A stretch of 17,621 nt of DNA, from positions 1 to 17,621 of the forward strand of contig JAKSOX010000019.1 in assembly GCA_024405335.1 (NCBI GenBank), given 5' to 3'. The DNA is from Kiritimatiellia bacterium (GTDB lineage: Bacteria; Verrucomicrobiota; Kiritimatiellia; RFP12; UBA1067). Under the pieces are notes generated by a model, which was not told the DNA's origin, did not search any database, and worked only from the letters and a program-made list of their open reading frames with translations. The position numbers were made by a program, and so were the translations under genes. Shown one piece after another: positions 6,359 through 14,388 of this stretch (positions are counted from its first letter, which is position 1; each line of letters starts with the position of its first letter).

Positions 6359-7632
6359 TTCACCTGCGCCAACGCCTGTTTGAGGTCGGCGATGAGGTCC
6401 TCGGGGTCTTCGAGTCCCACCGACAGCCGGATCAGGTCCGGCGGGATGCCGGCCGCCTTGAGCTGTTCGTCGCTGAGCTGGCGGTGCGTGTGGCTCGCGG
6501 GATGGAGCACGCAGCTCCACGCGTCCGCCACGTGCGTGACGATGCCGATCAGCTTGAGCGAATCCATGAACTTGATTGACGCGTCGCGGCCGCCCTTGAC
6601 GCCGAACGTCATCACGCCGCACGGAATGCCGCCCTTGATCTGCTTTTTGACGAGCTTGCGGTAGGGGGAATCGGGCAAACCCGCGAAGTTCACCCACGCG
6701 ATCTTCTTCTGCGTCTTGAGCCATTTCGCGATTTTGAGCGCGCTTTCCGCATGGCGGCGGATGCGCACGTGCAGCGATTCGAGACCGAGGTTCAGGAGGA
6801 ACGCGTTGAACGGCGAAGGAATCGACCCGAAGTCGCGCATCAGGTGGGCCGTGCATTTCACGATGAAAGCCAGTTTGCCGAATTTCTTCGTGTAGGAAAG
6901 CCCGTGGTAGGACGCATCCGGCTCGACAAGCCCGGGGAATTTGTCCGCATGCGCTTCCCAGTCGAAATTGCCGCTGTCCACGATGCAGCCGCCCACCTGC
7001 GAGGAGTGGCCGTCCATGTACTTCGTGGTGGCGTGCGTCACGATGTCGCAGCCGAATTCGAACGGACGGCACAGGACCGGAGTCGGGAACGTGTTGTCCA
7101 TGATCAGCGGCACGCCGTGCTTGTGCGCGAGCTTCGCGAACTTCGCGATGTCCAGCACCGCGCCGGAGGGGTTCGCCACCGTCTCGCCGAACACGCATTT
7201 GGTGTTCGGGCGAAACGCCTTTTCGATTTCCTTAGCCGGCGCGTCGGGGTTCACGAAGGTGAATTCGATTCCGAGCTTCTTGAGCGAGACGGCGAAGAGG
7301 TTGAAGGTGCCGCCGTAGATCTGCGCGGAGCACACCACGTGGTCGCCCGCGTTGCACAAGTTCAGGACCGCGAACGTGCTCGCGGCCTGGCCGGAGCTCG
7401 TGAGGATCGCGGCGACGCCGCCTTCGAGCGCGGCGATCTTCTTCGCCACGGCGTCGTTCGTGGGATTCGCGAGCCGCGTGTAGAAGTAGCCGGGCTCCTT
7501 CAAATCGAAGAGATCGCCCATCTGCTGCGTGGTTTCGTATTTGAACGTGGTGGTCGCGTACACTGGCACCTGCCGGGGCTCGCCCTTCTTTGGCTGCCAA
7601 CCGCCCTGAACGCACAACGTGTCAACCGTCAT
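6355..7632 (-). CDS. metY: O-acetylhomoserine aminocarboxypropyltransferase / sulfhydrylase
   Basis: This is a 425-residue PLP enzyme of the Cys/Met metabolism family. It should convert O-acetylhomoserine and sulfide (or methanethiol) to homocysteine or methionine in the cytoplasm. Family features are VPVYATTTFKYET, YTRLANPT (51-58), the aromatic PLP stacker Tyr106, MDNTFPTP with the PLP-binding Asp179, Lys204 in THATTKYMDGHSS as the Schiff-base lysine, and HPASHTHRQL near the end. The length of about 425 suits MetY rather than the shorter MetB/MetC enzymes. The ATG at 7632 is preceded by a strong AAGGAGG about 8 nt upstream, which overrides the in-frame TTG at 7650. It begins 21 bp after argC and its TGA overlaps the next gene's GTG, so it belongs to the same operon. 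Confidence 0.93.
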   Translation of the reverse strand: MTVDTLCVQGGWQPKKGEPRQVPVYATTTFKYETTQQMGDLFDLKEPGYFYTRLANPTNDAVAKKIAALEGGVAAILTSSGQAASTFAVLNLCNAGDHVVCSAQIYGGTFNLFAVSLKKLGIEFTFVNPDAPAKEIEKAFRPNTKCVFGETVANPSGAVLDIAKFAKLAHKHGVPLIMDNTFPTPVLCRPFEFGCDIVTHATTKYMDGHSSQVGGCIVDSGNFDWEAHADKFPGLVEPDASYHGLSYTKKFGKLAFIVKCTAHLMRDFGSIPSPFNAFLLNLGLESLHVRIRRHAESALKIAKWLKTQKKIAWVNFAGLPDSPYRKLVKKQIKGGIPCGVMTFGVKGGRDASIKFMDSLKLIGIVTHVADAWSCVLHPASHTHRQLSDEQLKAAGIPPDLIRLSVGLEDPEDLIADLKQALAQVK

Positions 7633-7653
7633 TTTAGCATCCTCCTTCAAAGT

Positions 7654-8589
7654 TCACCGTTCGTCCAGCACGAGGCCTTCGGTCTCGTCCGCGCCGAGCA
7701 CGACGTTCATGTTCTGGATGGCGGCGCCCGAGGCGCCCTTGCCCAGATTGTCGTACCGCGCCACGAGCGCGATCCGCTCCGCGTTGCCCCAGGCGGAAAC
7801 TTCCATGTCGTCGCGCCCGGAAAGCGCGGCGGACGAAAGGAAACCGTCTTCCGAAAACTCCTCTTCGAAACGGACGACGCCGTTGTCGCGGTAGTAGTCC
7901 GCGTAGCAGTCCTTCACGTCCGTCAAGTCGCCGCGCAGCTGCGATGCGTGCAGCAGCACGGTGACCTCCATGCCGCTCAGATGCGGCACCACCACTGGCG
8001 AAAAGACGGGCGGCTTCGAAAGGCCGCACGTCTTCGCCATCTCCGGCAGATGCTTGTGCGCCTGCCCCAGCGCGTACTGCCGCCCGCCCAGGAAAAGCGG
8101 TTCGCCGCCCTGCGCCTCGTATTGGGCGATCATCTTCTTGCCGCCGCCCGAATAGCCCGTGAGCGAAAACGCGCACAGTTCGGCGTTGGCGGAAACGAGC
8201 CCCGCCTCCACGAGCGGCGCGACGCACGCGATGAAACCGCTCGCGTGGCAGCCGGGATTGGCGATCCGCTTCGCGGCGGCGACGCGCGCGCGGCGGTTCC
8301 CGATTTCGGGGAAGCCGTACGTCCAGTCCGGCAGCGTGCGGTGCGCCGTGGACGTGTCGATCACCACCACGTCGGGGTCGTCCACCAACGAAACCGCTTC
8401 GACCGCCGCCGCGTCGGGCAGGCACAGGAACGCGACGTCGGCGGCGTTGAGCGCCGCCCGGCGCGCTTCCGGATCCTTGCGGACCGCTTCTGCCAGCGTC
8501 ACGACTTCAAGGTCGGCGCGCGCGGCCAGGCGTTCGCGGATGCGAAGCCCGGTGGTGCCGGCGGAACCGTCGATGAACACCTTCTTCAT
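7654..8589 (-). CDS. argC: N-acetyl-gamma-glutamyl-phosphate reductase, type 2
   Basis: This is a 311-residue NADPH-dependent enzyme of arginine synthesis that reduces N-acetylglutamyl phosphate to the semialdehyde. It begins MKKVFIDGSAGTTGLRI, the nucleotide-binding loop typical of the short type-2 ArgC. It carries the catalytic cysteine in IANPGCHASGF (Cys114), the GYSGGGKK loop and the PHLSGMEVTV segment. Length is right for type 2; type 1 is nearer 340-350. The guaA TGA overlaps an ATG at 8592, and a second ATG follows at 8589. I prefer 8589 because it gives the usual family N-terminus and better spacing from GGGA, but 8592 differs by only one residue. No other arginine genes are in the window. 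Confidence 0.93.
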   Translation of the reverse strand: MKKVFIDGSAGTTGLRIRERLAARADLEVVTLAEAVRKDPEARRAALNAADVAFLCLPDAAAVEAVSLVDDPDVVVIDTSTAHRTLPDWTYGFPEIGNRRARVAAAKRIANPGCHASGFIACVAPLVEAGLVSANAELCAFSLTGYSGGGKKMIAQYEAQGGEPLFLGGRQYALGQAHKHLPEMAKTCGLSKPPVFSPVVVPHLSGMEVTVLLHASQLRGDLTDVKDCYADYYRDNGVVRFEEEFSEDGFLSSAALSGRDDMEVSAWGNAERIALVARYDNLGKGASGAAIQNMNVVLGADETEGLVLDER

Positions 8590-9596
8590 CATTCCCACTC
8601 GATCGTGGCCGGCGGTTTCGGCGTGACGTCCCACACCACGCGGTTGGCGCCCTTCACCTTCGTGGCGATCTTCTCGGCGACCATGGTGACGAACTTGAAC
8701 GGCAGTTCCACGACGCCGGCCTTCACGAACTGCGAGGTGGAAATCGCGCGGATTCCGATCACGTAGCCGAACGTGCGAGCGTTGTTCTTCACGCCCACGG
8801 ACTTCACGTTCGTCATGATCGCGAAGAACTGCTGCGCCTTCTTGTCGAGGCCCGCCTTGTGCATCTCGTCGCGGAAGATGAAATCCGCCTGGCGCAGGAC
8901 GTCGAGTTTTTCCTTGGTGAGTTCGCCGATGCAACGCACCGCGAGGCCAGGACCGGGGAACGGCTGGCGCATCACCATCTCTTCGGGGATGCCGAGGAGC
9001 TTGCCGACCTTGCGCACTTCGTCCTTGTAGAGGTACTTCACCGGCTCGACCAGCCCCTTGAAGATGATGTCCTTCGGCAGGCCGCCCACGTTGTGGTGCG
9101 CCTTCACGGCCTTGTGGCCGCCCACGCCGGACTCGATGATGTCGGGGTAGATCGTGCCCTGGCCGAGGAAGTCGATGTCGCCCATCTTCTTCTTGAGGTC
9201 GCGCGCGGCGTCGGCGAAGACGTTGATGAATTCGCCGCCGATGCATTTGCGCTTGAGTTCGGGATCGGTGATGCCCTTGGCCTTCTCCAAAAAGCGCTTC
9301 TCGCAGTCGAGCGCGACGAGGTTGATGCCGAACTTGCCCTTGAAGACTTTCTTGACTTCCCTGGCTTCGTTCAGGCGCATGCACCCGTGGTCCACGAACA
9401 CGCACACGAGCTGCTTGCCGATCGCCTTGTGCAGCAACACCGCGCACACGGAACTGTCCACGCCGCCCGACATCGCGAGGAGGACCTTCTTGTCCCCGAC
9501 CTGCGCGCGGATGGCTTCGATTTCCTGTTCGACGTATTTCTTCGCGTTGAAGGTCTTGCCGACCCGCGCGAGACGTTCTTTTTCGGCTTGGTTCAT
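8589..9596 (-). CDS. guaA: GMP synthase ATP-pyrophosphatase subunit lacking the glutamine amidotransferase domain
   Basis: This is a 335-residue protein that should catalyse XMP to GMP by adenylation and amination. The PP-loop SGGVDSSV sits at 43-50, near the N-terminus. FVDHGCMRLNEA, DFLGQGTIYPDIIES, HHNVGGLP and MRQPFPGPGLAVR follow, and the dimerisation domain ends in the diagnostic WDVTPKPPATIEWE. Usual bacterial GuaA is about 510-530 aa with a class-I glutamine amidotransferase in front; here only about 40 residues precede the PP-loop, so that domain is absent, as in the archaeal split enzyme. No amidotransferase gene occurs in this window. A GGGGG ribosome site lies 8 nt before the ATG. 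It starts 15 bp after the acyltransferase stop and overlaps argC, so it is in the same operon. Confidence 0.93.
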   Translation of the reverse strand: MNQAEKERLARVGKTFNAKKYVEQEIEAIRAQVGDKKVLLAMSGGVDSSVCAVLLHKAIGKQLVCVFVDHGCMRLNEAREVKKVFKGKFGINLVALDCEKRFLEKAKGITDPELKRKCIGGEFINVFADAARDLKKKMGDIDFLGQGTIYPDIIESGVGGHKAVKAHHNVGGLPKDIIFKGLVEPVKYLYKDEVRKVGKLLGIPEEMVMRQPFPGPGLAVRCIGELTKEKLDVLRQADFIFRDEMHKAGLDKKAQQFFAIMTNVKSVGVKNNARTFGYVIGIRAISTSQFVKAGVVELPFKFVTMVAEKIATKVKGANRVVWDVTPKPPATIEWE

Positions 9597-9611
9597 TTTG
9601 TCTGCCCCCTT

Positions 9612-10877
9612 TTACCCTTTGTGTTTCAAATTGCGGACTTCAGATTTCAAACTGCGCAAGTTGTAGCGGAACACCAGCACGCCCGTGAGAACGACGCACT
9701 GCACCGCGTAGGTGAGGAACGTCGCCCAGCCCTGCCCGAACGCGCGCGGGAAACCGCAGCACGCCGTCTTGGCCGCCGCCGCGGGAATCGCCGCGAAGCA
9801 CGTGTCCGCCAGCATGTACGCCGTGAGCGCGAACTGGCCGAACAGGATGAACAGCCCGAGCCCCTTGCGGAACTTGAACACGTCCGACGCCAGAAAACAG
9901 ATCGAGAGCGAAAGCATGCACCAGCCCATCGCCTGCGCCACGAAGGTGAAGGTGTAGAGGTGCTTGATCGCCGGAATCCACGGAAGCAGCGCCCAGCCGA
10001 CGGCGAGCAGCGCCGCCCCCAGCGCGAACAGCCGCCAGAAACGCGCCATCGGCGAACGCGCCTTGTCCATGAGAATGCGCGTCGACTCCGCGCCGCACAG
10101 CGTCATCACCCCGAACATCGGAATCGTGGCGAACCACGTGTAGCCCGGATCGCGGTGCGCGAACACGTTGCTGCCGGCGGGCAGGATCCAGTTGAGGATT
10201 TTCGTTTCCGCGATCCAGGCGAGGTTGTTGCCCTTGGAGAGGATTTCGCCCGTCGCGTCCGACACGAGGAAGCCCGTGGTCGCGATGTGGCTGCCTTCGG
10301 GGTGCGTCAGCAACCCGCCTTCGCCCACCAGCGCGTCCGCCGGCGAATAGTCGCCGTAGATCGCCATCGGCACCGCGTAGAGCGCCGCCAGCGCGAACGG
10401 CATGGCGATTTGGATTTTGCGGTTCGGGATCAGCATCGCGAGCGCCGCGATCACGTAGCCGCAGGCGATCGTCTCGAGCGTGTTGTTGAACGGCGACAGC
10501 TCGCGCCAGTCGAGCGACAGGAGACGTCCCTGGGCGACGAGGCCGCAGAACCAAAGCAGCAGGAAGCGCAGCGCCACGTGCTTCCAGAAGGCGGCGGTGG
10601 GCCGCCCTTCCGGGGAAAGCCGGCGCGCGAGCGCCAGCGGCACCGCGCAACCGCACATGAAAATGAACATCGGCATCACGATGTCGATGAGGTGGAACAC
10701 GCCCCAGCAATGCAGGAACTGCCGCATCACGCCGTCGGAGAAAAGCCCCAGCCCCGTGTGCGCCGTCGAGAACAGCCCGCACGCGCACGTGAGGAAAAAG
10801 ATGTCGAGACCGCGCAAAAGGTCCAGCGAAAATAGCCGGCTTTCCGGATACGAATCGGCTGTAGGGAATATCTTCAT
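9612..10877 (-). CDS. Polytopic membrane acyltransferase-like protein (DUF5009 / HGSNAT-related)
   Basis: This is a 421-residue integral membrane protein with roughly ten hydrophobic helices. The N-terminal SLDLLRGLDIFFL (18-30) and the following IDIVMPMFIFMCGCAVPLAL are the characteristic first segments of the DUF5009/DUF1624 and heparan-glucosaminide N-acetyltransferase-like superfamily. Members move acyl groups across the membrane onto sugars. Substrate is unknown; location next to glf and a glycosyltransferase makes surface-glycan acylation a reasonable inference. The start is the ATG at 10877, with no Shine-Dalgarno, 8 nt after a -10 box; the upstream open frame is an antisense shadow. 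The last 14 or so residues (LRSLKSEVRNLKHKG) come from a short repeat-like stretch and may be a recent extension. Confidence 0.82.
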   Translation of the reverse strand: MKIFPTADSYPESRLFSLDLLRGLDIFFLTCACGLFSTAHTGLGLFSDGVMRQFLHCWGVFHLIDIVMPMFIFMCGCAVPLALARRLSPEGRPTAAFWKHVALRFLLLWFCGLVAQGRLLSLDWRELSPFNNTLETIACGYVIAALAMLIPNRKIQIAMPFALAALYAVPMAIYGDYSPADALVGEGGLLTHPEGSHIATTGFLVSDATGEILSKGNNLAWIAETKILNWILPAGSNVFAHRDPGYTWFATIPMFGVMTLCGAESTRILMDKARSPMARFWRLFALGAALLAVGWALLPWIPAIKHLYTFTFVAQAMGWCMLSLSICFLASDVFKFRKGLGLFILFGQFALTAYMLADTCFAAIPAAAAKTACCGFPRAFGQGWATFLTYAVQCVVLTGVLVFRYNLRSLKSEVRNLKHKG

Positions 10878-10885
10878 GGCCGGAT

Positions 10886-10914
10886 ATGATACCAAACCGA
10901 GCGCTCCGTCGCAA
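10886..10914 (-). promoter_or_regulatory. Promoter of the acyltransferase-guaA-argC-metY-ybaK block, leaderless geometry
   Basis: TTGCGA (10914-10909), 17 nt, then TATCAT (10891-10886) on the minus strand. The -10 ends 8 nt before the ATG at 10877, so transcription would start at or next to the start codon. The -35 lies in the loop of an inverted repeat (10898-10927). Confidence 0.68.
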
Positions 10915-10927
10915 GGGGGAGCGCCCG
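10898..10927. repeat. 10-bp inverted repeat framing the -35 box
   Basis: Read on the minus strand, CGGGCGCTCC (10927-10918) and GGAGCGCTCG (10907-10898) pair over 10 bp with one G-T wobble and a 10-nt loop that contains most of the TTGCGA -35 element. There is no T-run after it, so a classical terminator for glf is unlikely. An operator or a bifunctional site between the two transcription units fits better. Confidence 0.55.
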
Positions 10928-10938
10928 TCACCCGCCTG

Positions 10939-12024
10939 TCACCGGACGACGCCCGGACCACCCGCGCCGACCGCCGCCAGCGCCCGGGAAACGGACTGGT
11001 CCATGTCGTAGTACTTGTACTCGCCAAGGCGGCCGCCGATGACGAGATTCGGCCATTTCGCCGCCTCCGCGCGGTATTTTTCCGCCAGCGCGCGCGATTC
11101 CGGCGTGTCCACGGGATAATACGGTTCGTCGCCCGGCTTCCACGCCGCCGGGTACTCGCGCATGATCACCGTCTTTCCGGCCGCCATCGCGTCCTTCCGC
11201 TCGGGATGGTAGTGCTTGAACTCGTGGATGCGCGTGTACGGGATTTCGGCGTCGACGTAATTGACCACGCTCGTGCCCTGCCAATCCGGAACGGCGACGG
11301 TTTCCGTTTCGAACCGGAGCGTCCGCCACGGCAAATGCCCGAATTTGAAGCCGAAGAGCGCGTCGAGCGGCCCGGAATAGAACACCTTGCCGCCGAACCC
11401 GTCAAGATCCGCGAGCGTCAGCGCGCGGTTCGTCTCCACCGAAACGTTCGGATGGTCCAGCATCCGCTCGAACAGAGAATTGTAGCCGGAAAGCGGAATC
11501 CCCTGTCGAACGTCGTTGAAGTAGTTCACGTCCCAGCTGGCGCGCACGGGCACGCGCTTGATGATCGACGGATCGATTTCCTCCGGCGGCCTGCCCCACT
11601 GTTTGGACGTGTACCCGCGGAAGAATGCGTCGAAAAGCGCCGTCTTGCGCGACTCGTCCGCCATGAACGCGGGGAGTTCGGCGGGCGTCAGATCGACGCC
11701 GAAGAAACCGTTCACCAGCGCCAGCCCGAGCGGAAGGAAGTACGTTTTGCCGCCATGCCGCGCGAGCACTTTGTGCTGGTAGCCGTTGAATTCGACGAAC
11801 CGGCGGACGAAATTCCACGCCGCGTCGTCGTGCGTGTGGAAGATGTGGCTGCCGTAGACGTGCACCTCGACGCCCGTTTCGGGATCCGTTTCGCAGCGGA
11901 CGTTGCCGCCCACCGCGGAACGCTTTTCCCACACGAGCACGCGCAGACCGCGCTCCGCCAGGCACCGCGCCGCCGTGCAGCCCCAGATGCCGGCGCCGGC
12001 CACCAACACGTCCGCGTTTTCCAT
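10939..12024 (-). CDS. glf: UDP-galactopyranose mutase
   Basis: This is a 361-residue FAD enzyme interconverting UDP-galactopyranose and UDP-galactofuranose in the cytoplasm. It shows the dinucleotide loop AGAGIWG (9-15), EKRSAVGGN, the conserved SHIFHT (59-64), FRGYTSKQWG (135-144), VRASWDVNYFNDVRQGIP and the C-terminal GRLGEYKYYDMDQ, all typical of Glf. Length is normal (about 360-390). The start ATG shares one base with the stop of the glycosyltransferase gene (TGATG), so the two are coupled. Together with galE in the same block, it would supply UDP-galactofuranose from UDP-glucose. It is the last gene before the next promoter. Confidence 0.95.
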   Translation of the reverse strand: MENADVLVAGAGIWGCTAARCLAERGLRVLVWEKRSAVGGNVRCETDPETGVEVHVYGSHIFHTHDDAAWNFVRRFVEFNGYQHKVLARHGGKTYFLPLGLALVNGFFGVDLTPAELPAFMADESRKTALFDAFFRGYTSKQWGRPPEEIDPSIIKRVPVRASWDVNYFNDVRQGIPLSGYNSLFERMLDHPNVSVETNRALTLADLDGFGGKVFYSGPLDALFGFKFGHLPWRTLRFETETVAVPDWQGTSVVNYVDAEIPYTRIHEFKHYHPERKDAMAAGKTVIMREYPAAWKPGDEPYYPVDTPESRALAEKYRAEAAKWPNLVIGGRLGEYKYYDMDQSVSRALAAVGAGGPGVVR

Positions 12025-13097
12025 CAGCGCTTCTCCAAACCGAGATCCGCGAGAATTCCCCGGAGCTGCTCTTTTATGACGCGCATGCTCAAGTGCTTCT
12101 CGAAAAACGCGCGCGCTTCGGCGAAATACGCGTCGCGGTTCGCCCAGTCGTCGCGGTAGGCGCGCACCGCGTCCGCGATCGCCTTGGCGTCGCCGGCGGG
12201 AACGAACTTGATCGCCTTGCAGTCCTTCGCCTCGGGCGGATAGCCAGTGCAGAACTCGTTGATCGTGGGCCGCGCGCACGCCATGCACTCGTACACCTTG
12301 TTGCCGATCACGCGCGCCGCCTTCGCCGTGGTGCCGAACACGCCCAGCACCACGTCGTGGGCGCAGATCACCTTCGGCACGTCCACGTAGGGGACCTTTT
12401 CGAGGAAGCGCACGTTCCTGATGCCGGCGGCCTTCGCCTCGGTGGCGGCCTTGTACGCGCCCCAGCCGAGGAAGTCCCACTGGACGTTTTCGTCCTGCGT
12501 CATCCGCGCGGCTTCCACGATGAATTCCGTGCCGTGCAACGGCAGATACGCGCCGTGGTACAGCACCTTGAACGGACCGTCCGCCGCGGGCGCCGTTTCC
12601 ACGGGCTTGAACACCTGCTCGTCCGTGCCGGTGAGGAGCACGCGCAGTTTTTCGCGCGGCACGTCCAGGCGTTCCGCGCAGAAGTCGACGTGGCAGCTCG
12701 TGTCCCAGCACACGAGGTCCGGGCCGGCCATGAGCTTGCGCTCATGCGCCAGCAGTTTTTTGGCGCGCCGTTCTTCGGCTTTCCACTTGCGCTGTTCGAG
12801 CACCTTCTTGTCCCAGGCGGAGATCATCGGGTCGAACACCACGGGAACGCCCCGGCGTCGCGCCCAGCGGCACGCCGCCGCGACGTCGCGCTGGCGCGCC
12901 ACCGGCACCCACACGAGATCCGGCTTCGGCCGCAGACCGAGTCCGCGGAAGAACGCCTCCACGTCGCCGAACCGCGGCCATGCCTTCACGAAGAAGTAGT
13001 CCACTTCCCAGCCCAGTTCGCGGAACAGCGCCGCGTAGACGCGGTTCCGCGAGTAGCCGGGGTCGAACCTCCCCCACCAAAGGACGCGCTTCGCCAT
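12024..13097 (-). CDS. Family 4 glycosyltransferase (GT-B fold)
   Basis: This 357-residue cytoplasmic protein has two Rossmann-like halves. The second half holds FKVLYHGAYLPLHGTEFIVEAA (176-197) and, at about 259-280, KAARVIGNKVYECMACARPTIN, the sugar-nucleotide-binding pattern of GT4 enzymes with the acidic residue of the E-x7-E region at Glu270. The N-terminal half starts with the short WWGRFDPGYSRNR loop. Donor and acceptor cannot be told from sequence. Coupling to glf (TGATG overlap) makes a galactofuranose-containing glycan an attractive but unproven target. Its ATG abuts the TAA of the Gfo/Idh/MocA gene with no gap, so translation is probably re-initiated. Confidence 0.85.
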   Translation of the reverse strand: MAKRVLWWGRFDPGYSRNRVYAALFRELGWEVDYFFVKAWPRFGDVEAFFRGLGLRPKPDLVWVPVARQRDVAAACRWARRRGVPVVFDPMISAWDKKVLEQRKWKAEERRAKKLLAHERKLMAGPDLVCWDTSCHVDFCAERLDVPREKLRVLLTGTDEQVFKPVETAPAADGPFKVLYHGAYLPLHGTEFIVEAARMTQDENVQWDFLGWGAYKAATEAKAAGIRNVRFLEKVPYVDVPKVICAHDVVLGVFGTTAKAARVIGNKVYECMACARPTINEFCTGYPPEAKDCKAIKFVPAGDAKAIADAVRAYRDDWANRDAYFAEARAFFEKHLSMRVIKEQLRGILADLGLEKR

Positions 13098-14387
13098 TTA
13101 CGCCTTCTTGAAACCGCGCCAGGGTTCGCCCGGCAGCGGCCACTTGTCGTCGCCGTATTCGGGCATCGCCACGTCGCCGTCGGCCTCGAAGTCCGCGGCC
13201 GAGGGCTTGCACGCCATGTTGTAGAACGGCGACTTCTCGCTCTTGACGATGTCGTTCAGCGTCACGAGCTGGCCCGTGTAGGCGGAAATGCGCACCATGA
13301 TGCCGCACGCGGTGGAAAGCGCGCACGCCTCGCCTTCGTTGCAGTACGGCCCCGTGCCCATGATCGACTTGAGCATGTCCACGTGTTCCTGCACGTAGGG
13401 GTTGACGTCCGGGAAGTCGCCCGCGAGTTCCACCTTCTTGCCGTCGAGCGTCTTCACCACGCCGCCGCCGTTGATCGTCTCGTTCGCGGTGCGGAAGAAT
13501 TCGCGCACGTCGCTCTTGCAGCCGTCGATCTGGCGGCACATGGAGTGGATGTGGACGCCTTCGCCGTAGTCGAAGTCGCCGGAGAACATGTCGTACTGGT
13601 TGCCCGAATGCCGCCGGGCGCGGGCGCCGAACGCCACCACGCTCTTCGGATAGCGGCCGAGGAACCAGTTGGCGACGTCGATGTTGTGGACGTGCTGTTC
13701 GCAGATGTGGTCGCCGGAAAGTTCCGTGAAGTTGAGCCAGTTGTTGCAGAGGTAGGCCGCGTTGGTCATGCCCGCCTCGCGTTCGCGCACCCACGGCACC
13801 GCGCCGTTCCAGTACACTTCGCCGCCGAGAATCGGGGAGATTTTGCCTTCGTCCAGCGCCTTCTTCTGCAGCAGGTAGCCGCGCTGGTGGCGGCGCTGCG
13901 TGCCGCACACGATCGTGAGCTTCTTCTCCGCCGCGAGCTTCGAGGCCGCGATCATCTCGCGCACGCCCGGCGCGTCCACGGCCACGCCCTTTTCCGCGAA
14001 CACGTGCTTGCCGGCCTGGATGGCGGCCATCGTGTGGCGGGGACGGAAGTTGAGCGGCGTGGTGAGGATCACCAGGTCCACTTCGGGCATCTTCATGATT
14101 TCCTTGTAGCCGTTGGCTCCGCCGAAGACCTTGCCCTTGCCTTCGCCCAGCTTCTCGTTCGCCGCCTTGGCCTTCTCCAGGAAGAAGTCGGCGAAGGCGA
14201 CGAACTTCACGGTGCAGCCGAGCGACTTCGCGGCTTCGGCGAGGTTGCCGGCGGCGCCGCCGCCCCAGCCCGTGCCGCGGCCGCCGCAGCCGACGACCGC
14301 CGCCTTGAATTCGCGCGGAGCGTTCGCGCCGATGGCCGGCGCCGCCGCGAAGAGCGCGCCCGTCTTGATGAAATCACGTCTGTTCAT
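13098..14387 (-). CDS. Tat-exported Gfo/Idh/MocA-family oxidoreductase
   Basis: This is a 429-residue protein. The N-terminus MNRRDFIKTGALFAAAPAIGANA is a twin-arginine signal. A Rossmann domain follows with GCGGRGTG (33-40), then the AEKGVAVD segment (131-138) replacing the common EKP motif and retaining its lysine. The substrate domain contains GDHICEQHVHNIDVANWF, with the histidines and aspartate usual at the active site. Many PVC and Bacteroidetes members act on sugars in the periplasm with tightly bound NAD(P). It begins 1 nt after the TIM-barrel gene, with GGGAGGA upstream. Two sugar-active Tat proteins in a row suggest a shared, periplasmic pathway; the substrate is not deducible. The family call is secure. 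Confidence 0.92.
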   Translation of the reverse strand: MNRRDFIKTGALFAAAPAIGANAPREFKAAVVGCGGRGTGWGGGAAGNLAEAAKSLGCTVKFVAFADFFLEKAKAANEKLGEGKGKVFGGANGYKEIMKMPEVDLVILTTPLNFRPRHTMAAIQAGKHVFAEKGVAVDAPGVREMIAASKLAAEKKLTIVCGTQRRHQRGYLLQKKALDEGKISPILGGEVYWNGAVPWVREREAGMTNAAYLCNNWLNFTELSGDHICEQHVHNIDVANWFLGRYPKSVVAFGARARRHSGNQYDMFSGDFDYGEGVHIHSMCRQIDGCKSDVREFFRTANETINGGGVVKTLDGKKVELAGDFPDVNPYVQEHVDMLKSIMGTGPYCNEGEACALSTACGIMVRISAYTGQLVTLNDIVKSEKSPFYNMACKPSAADFEADGDVAMPEYGDDKWPLPGEPWRGFKKA

Positions 14388-14388
14388 G

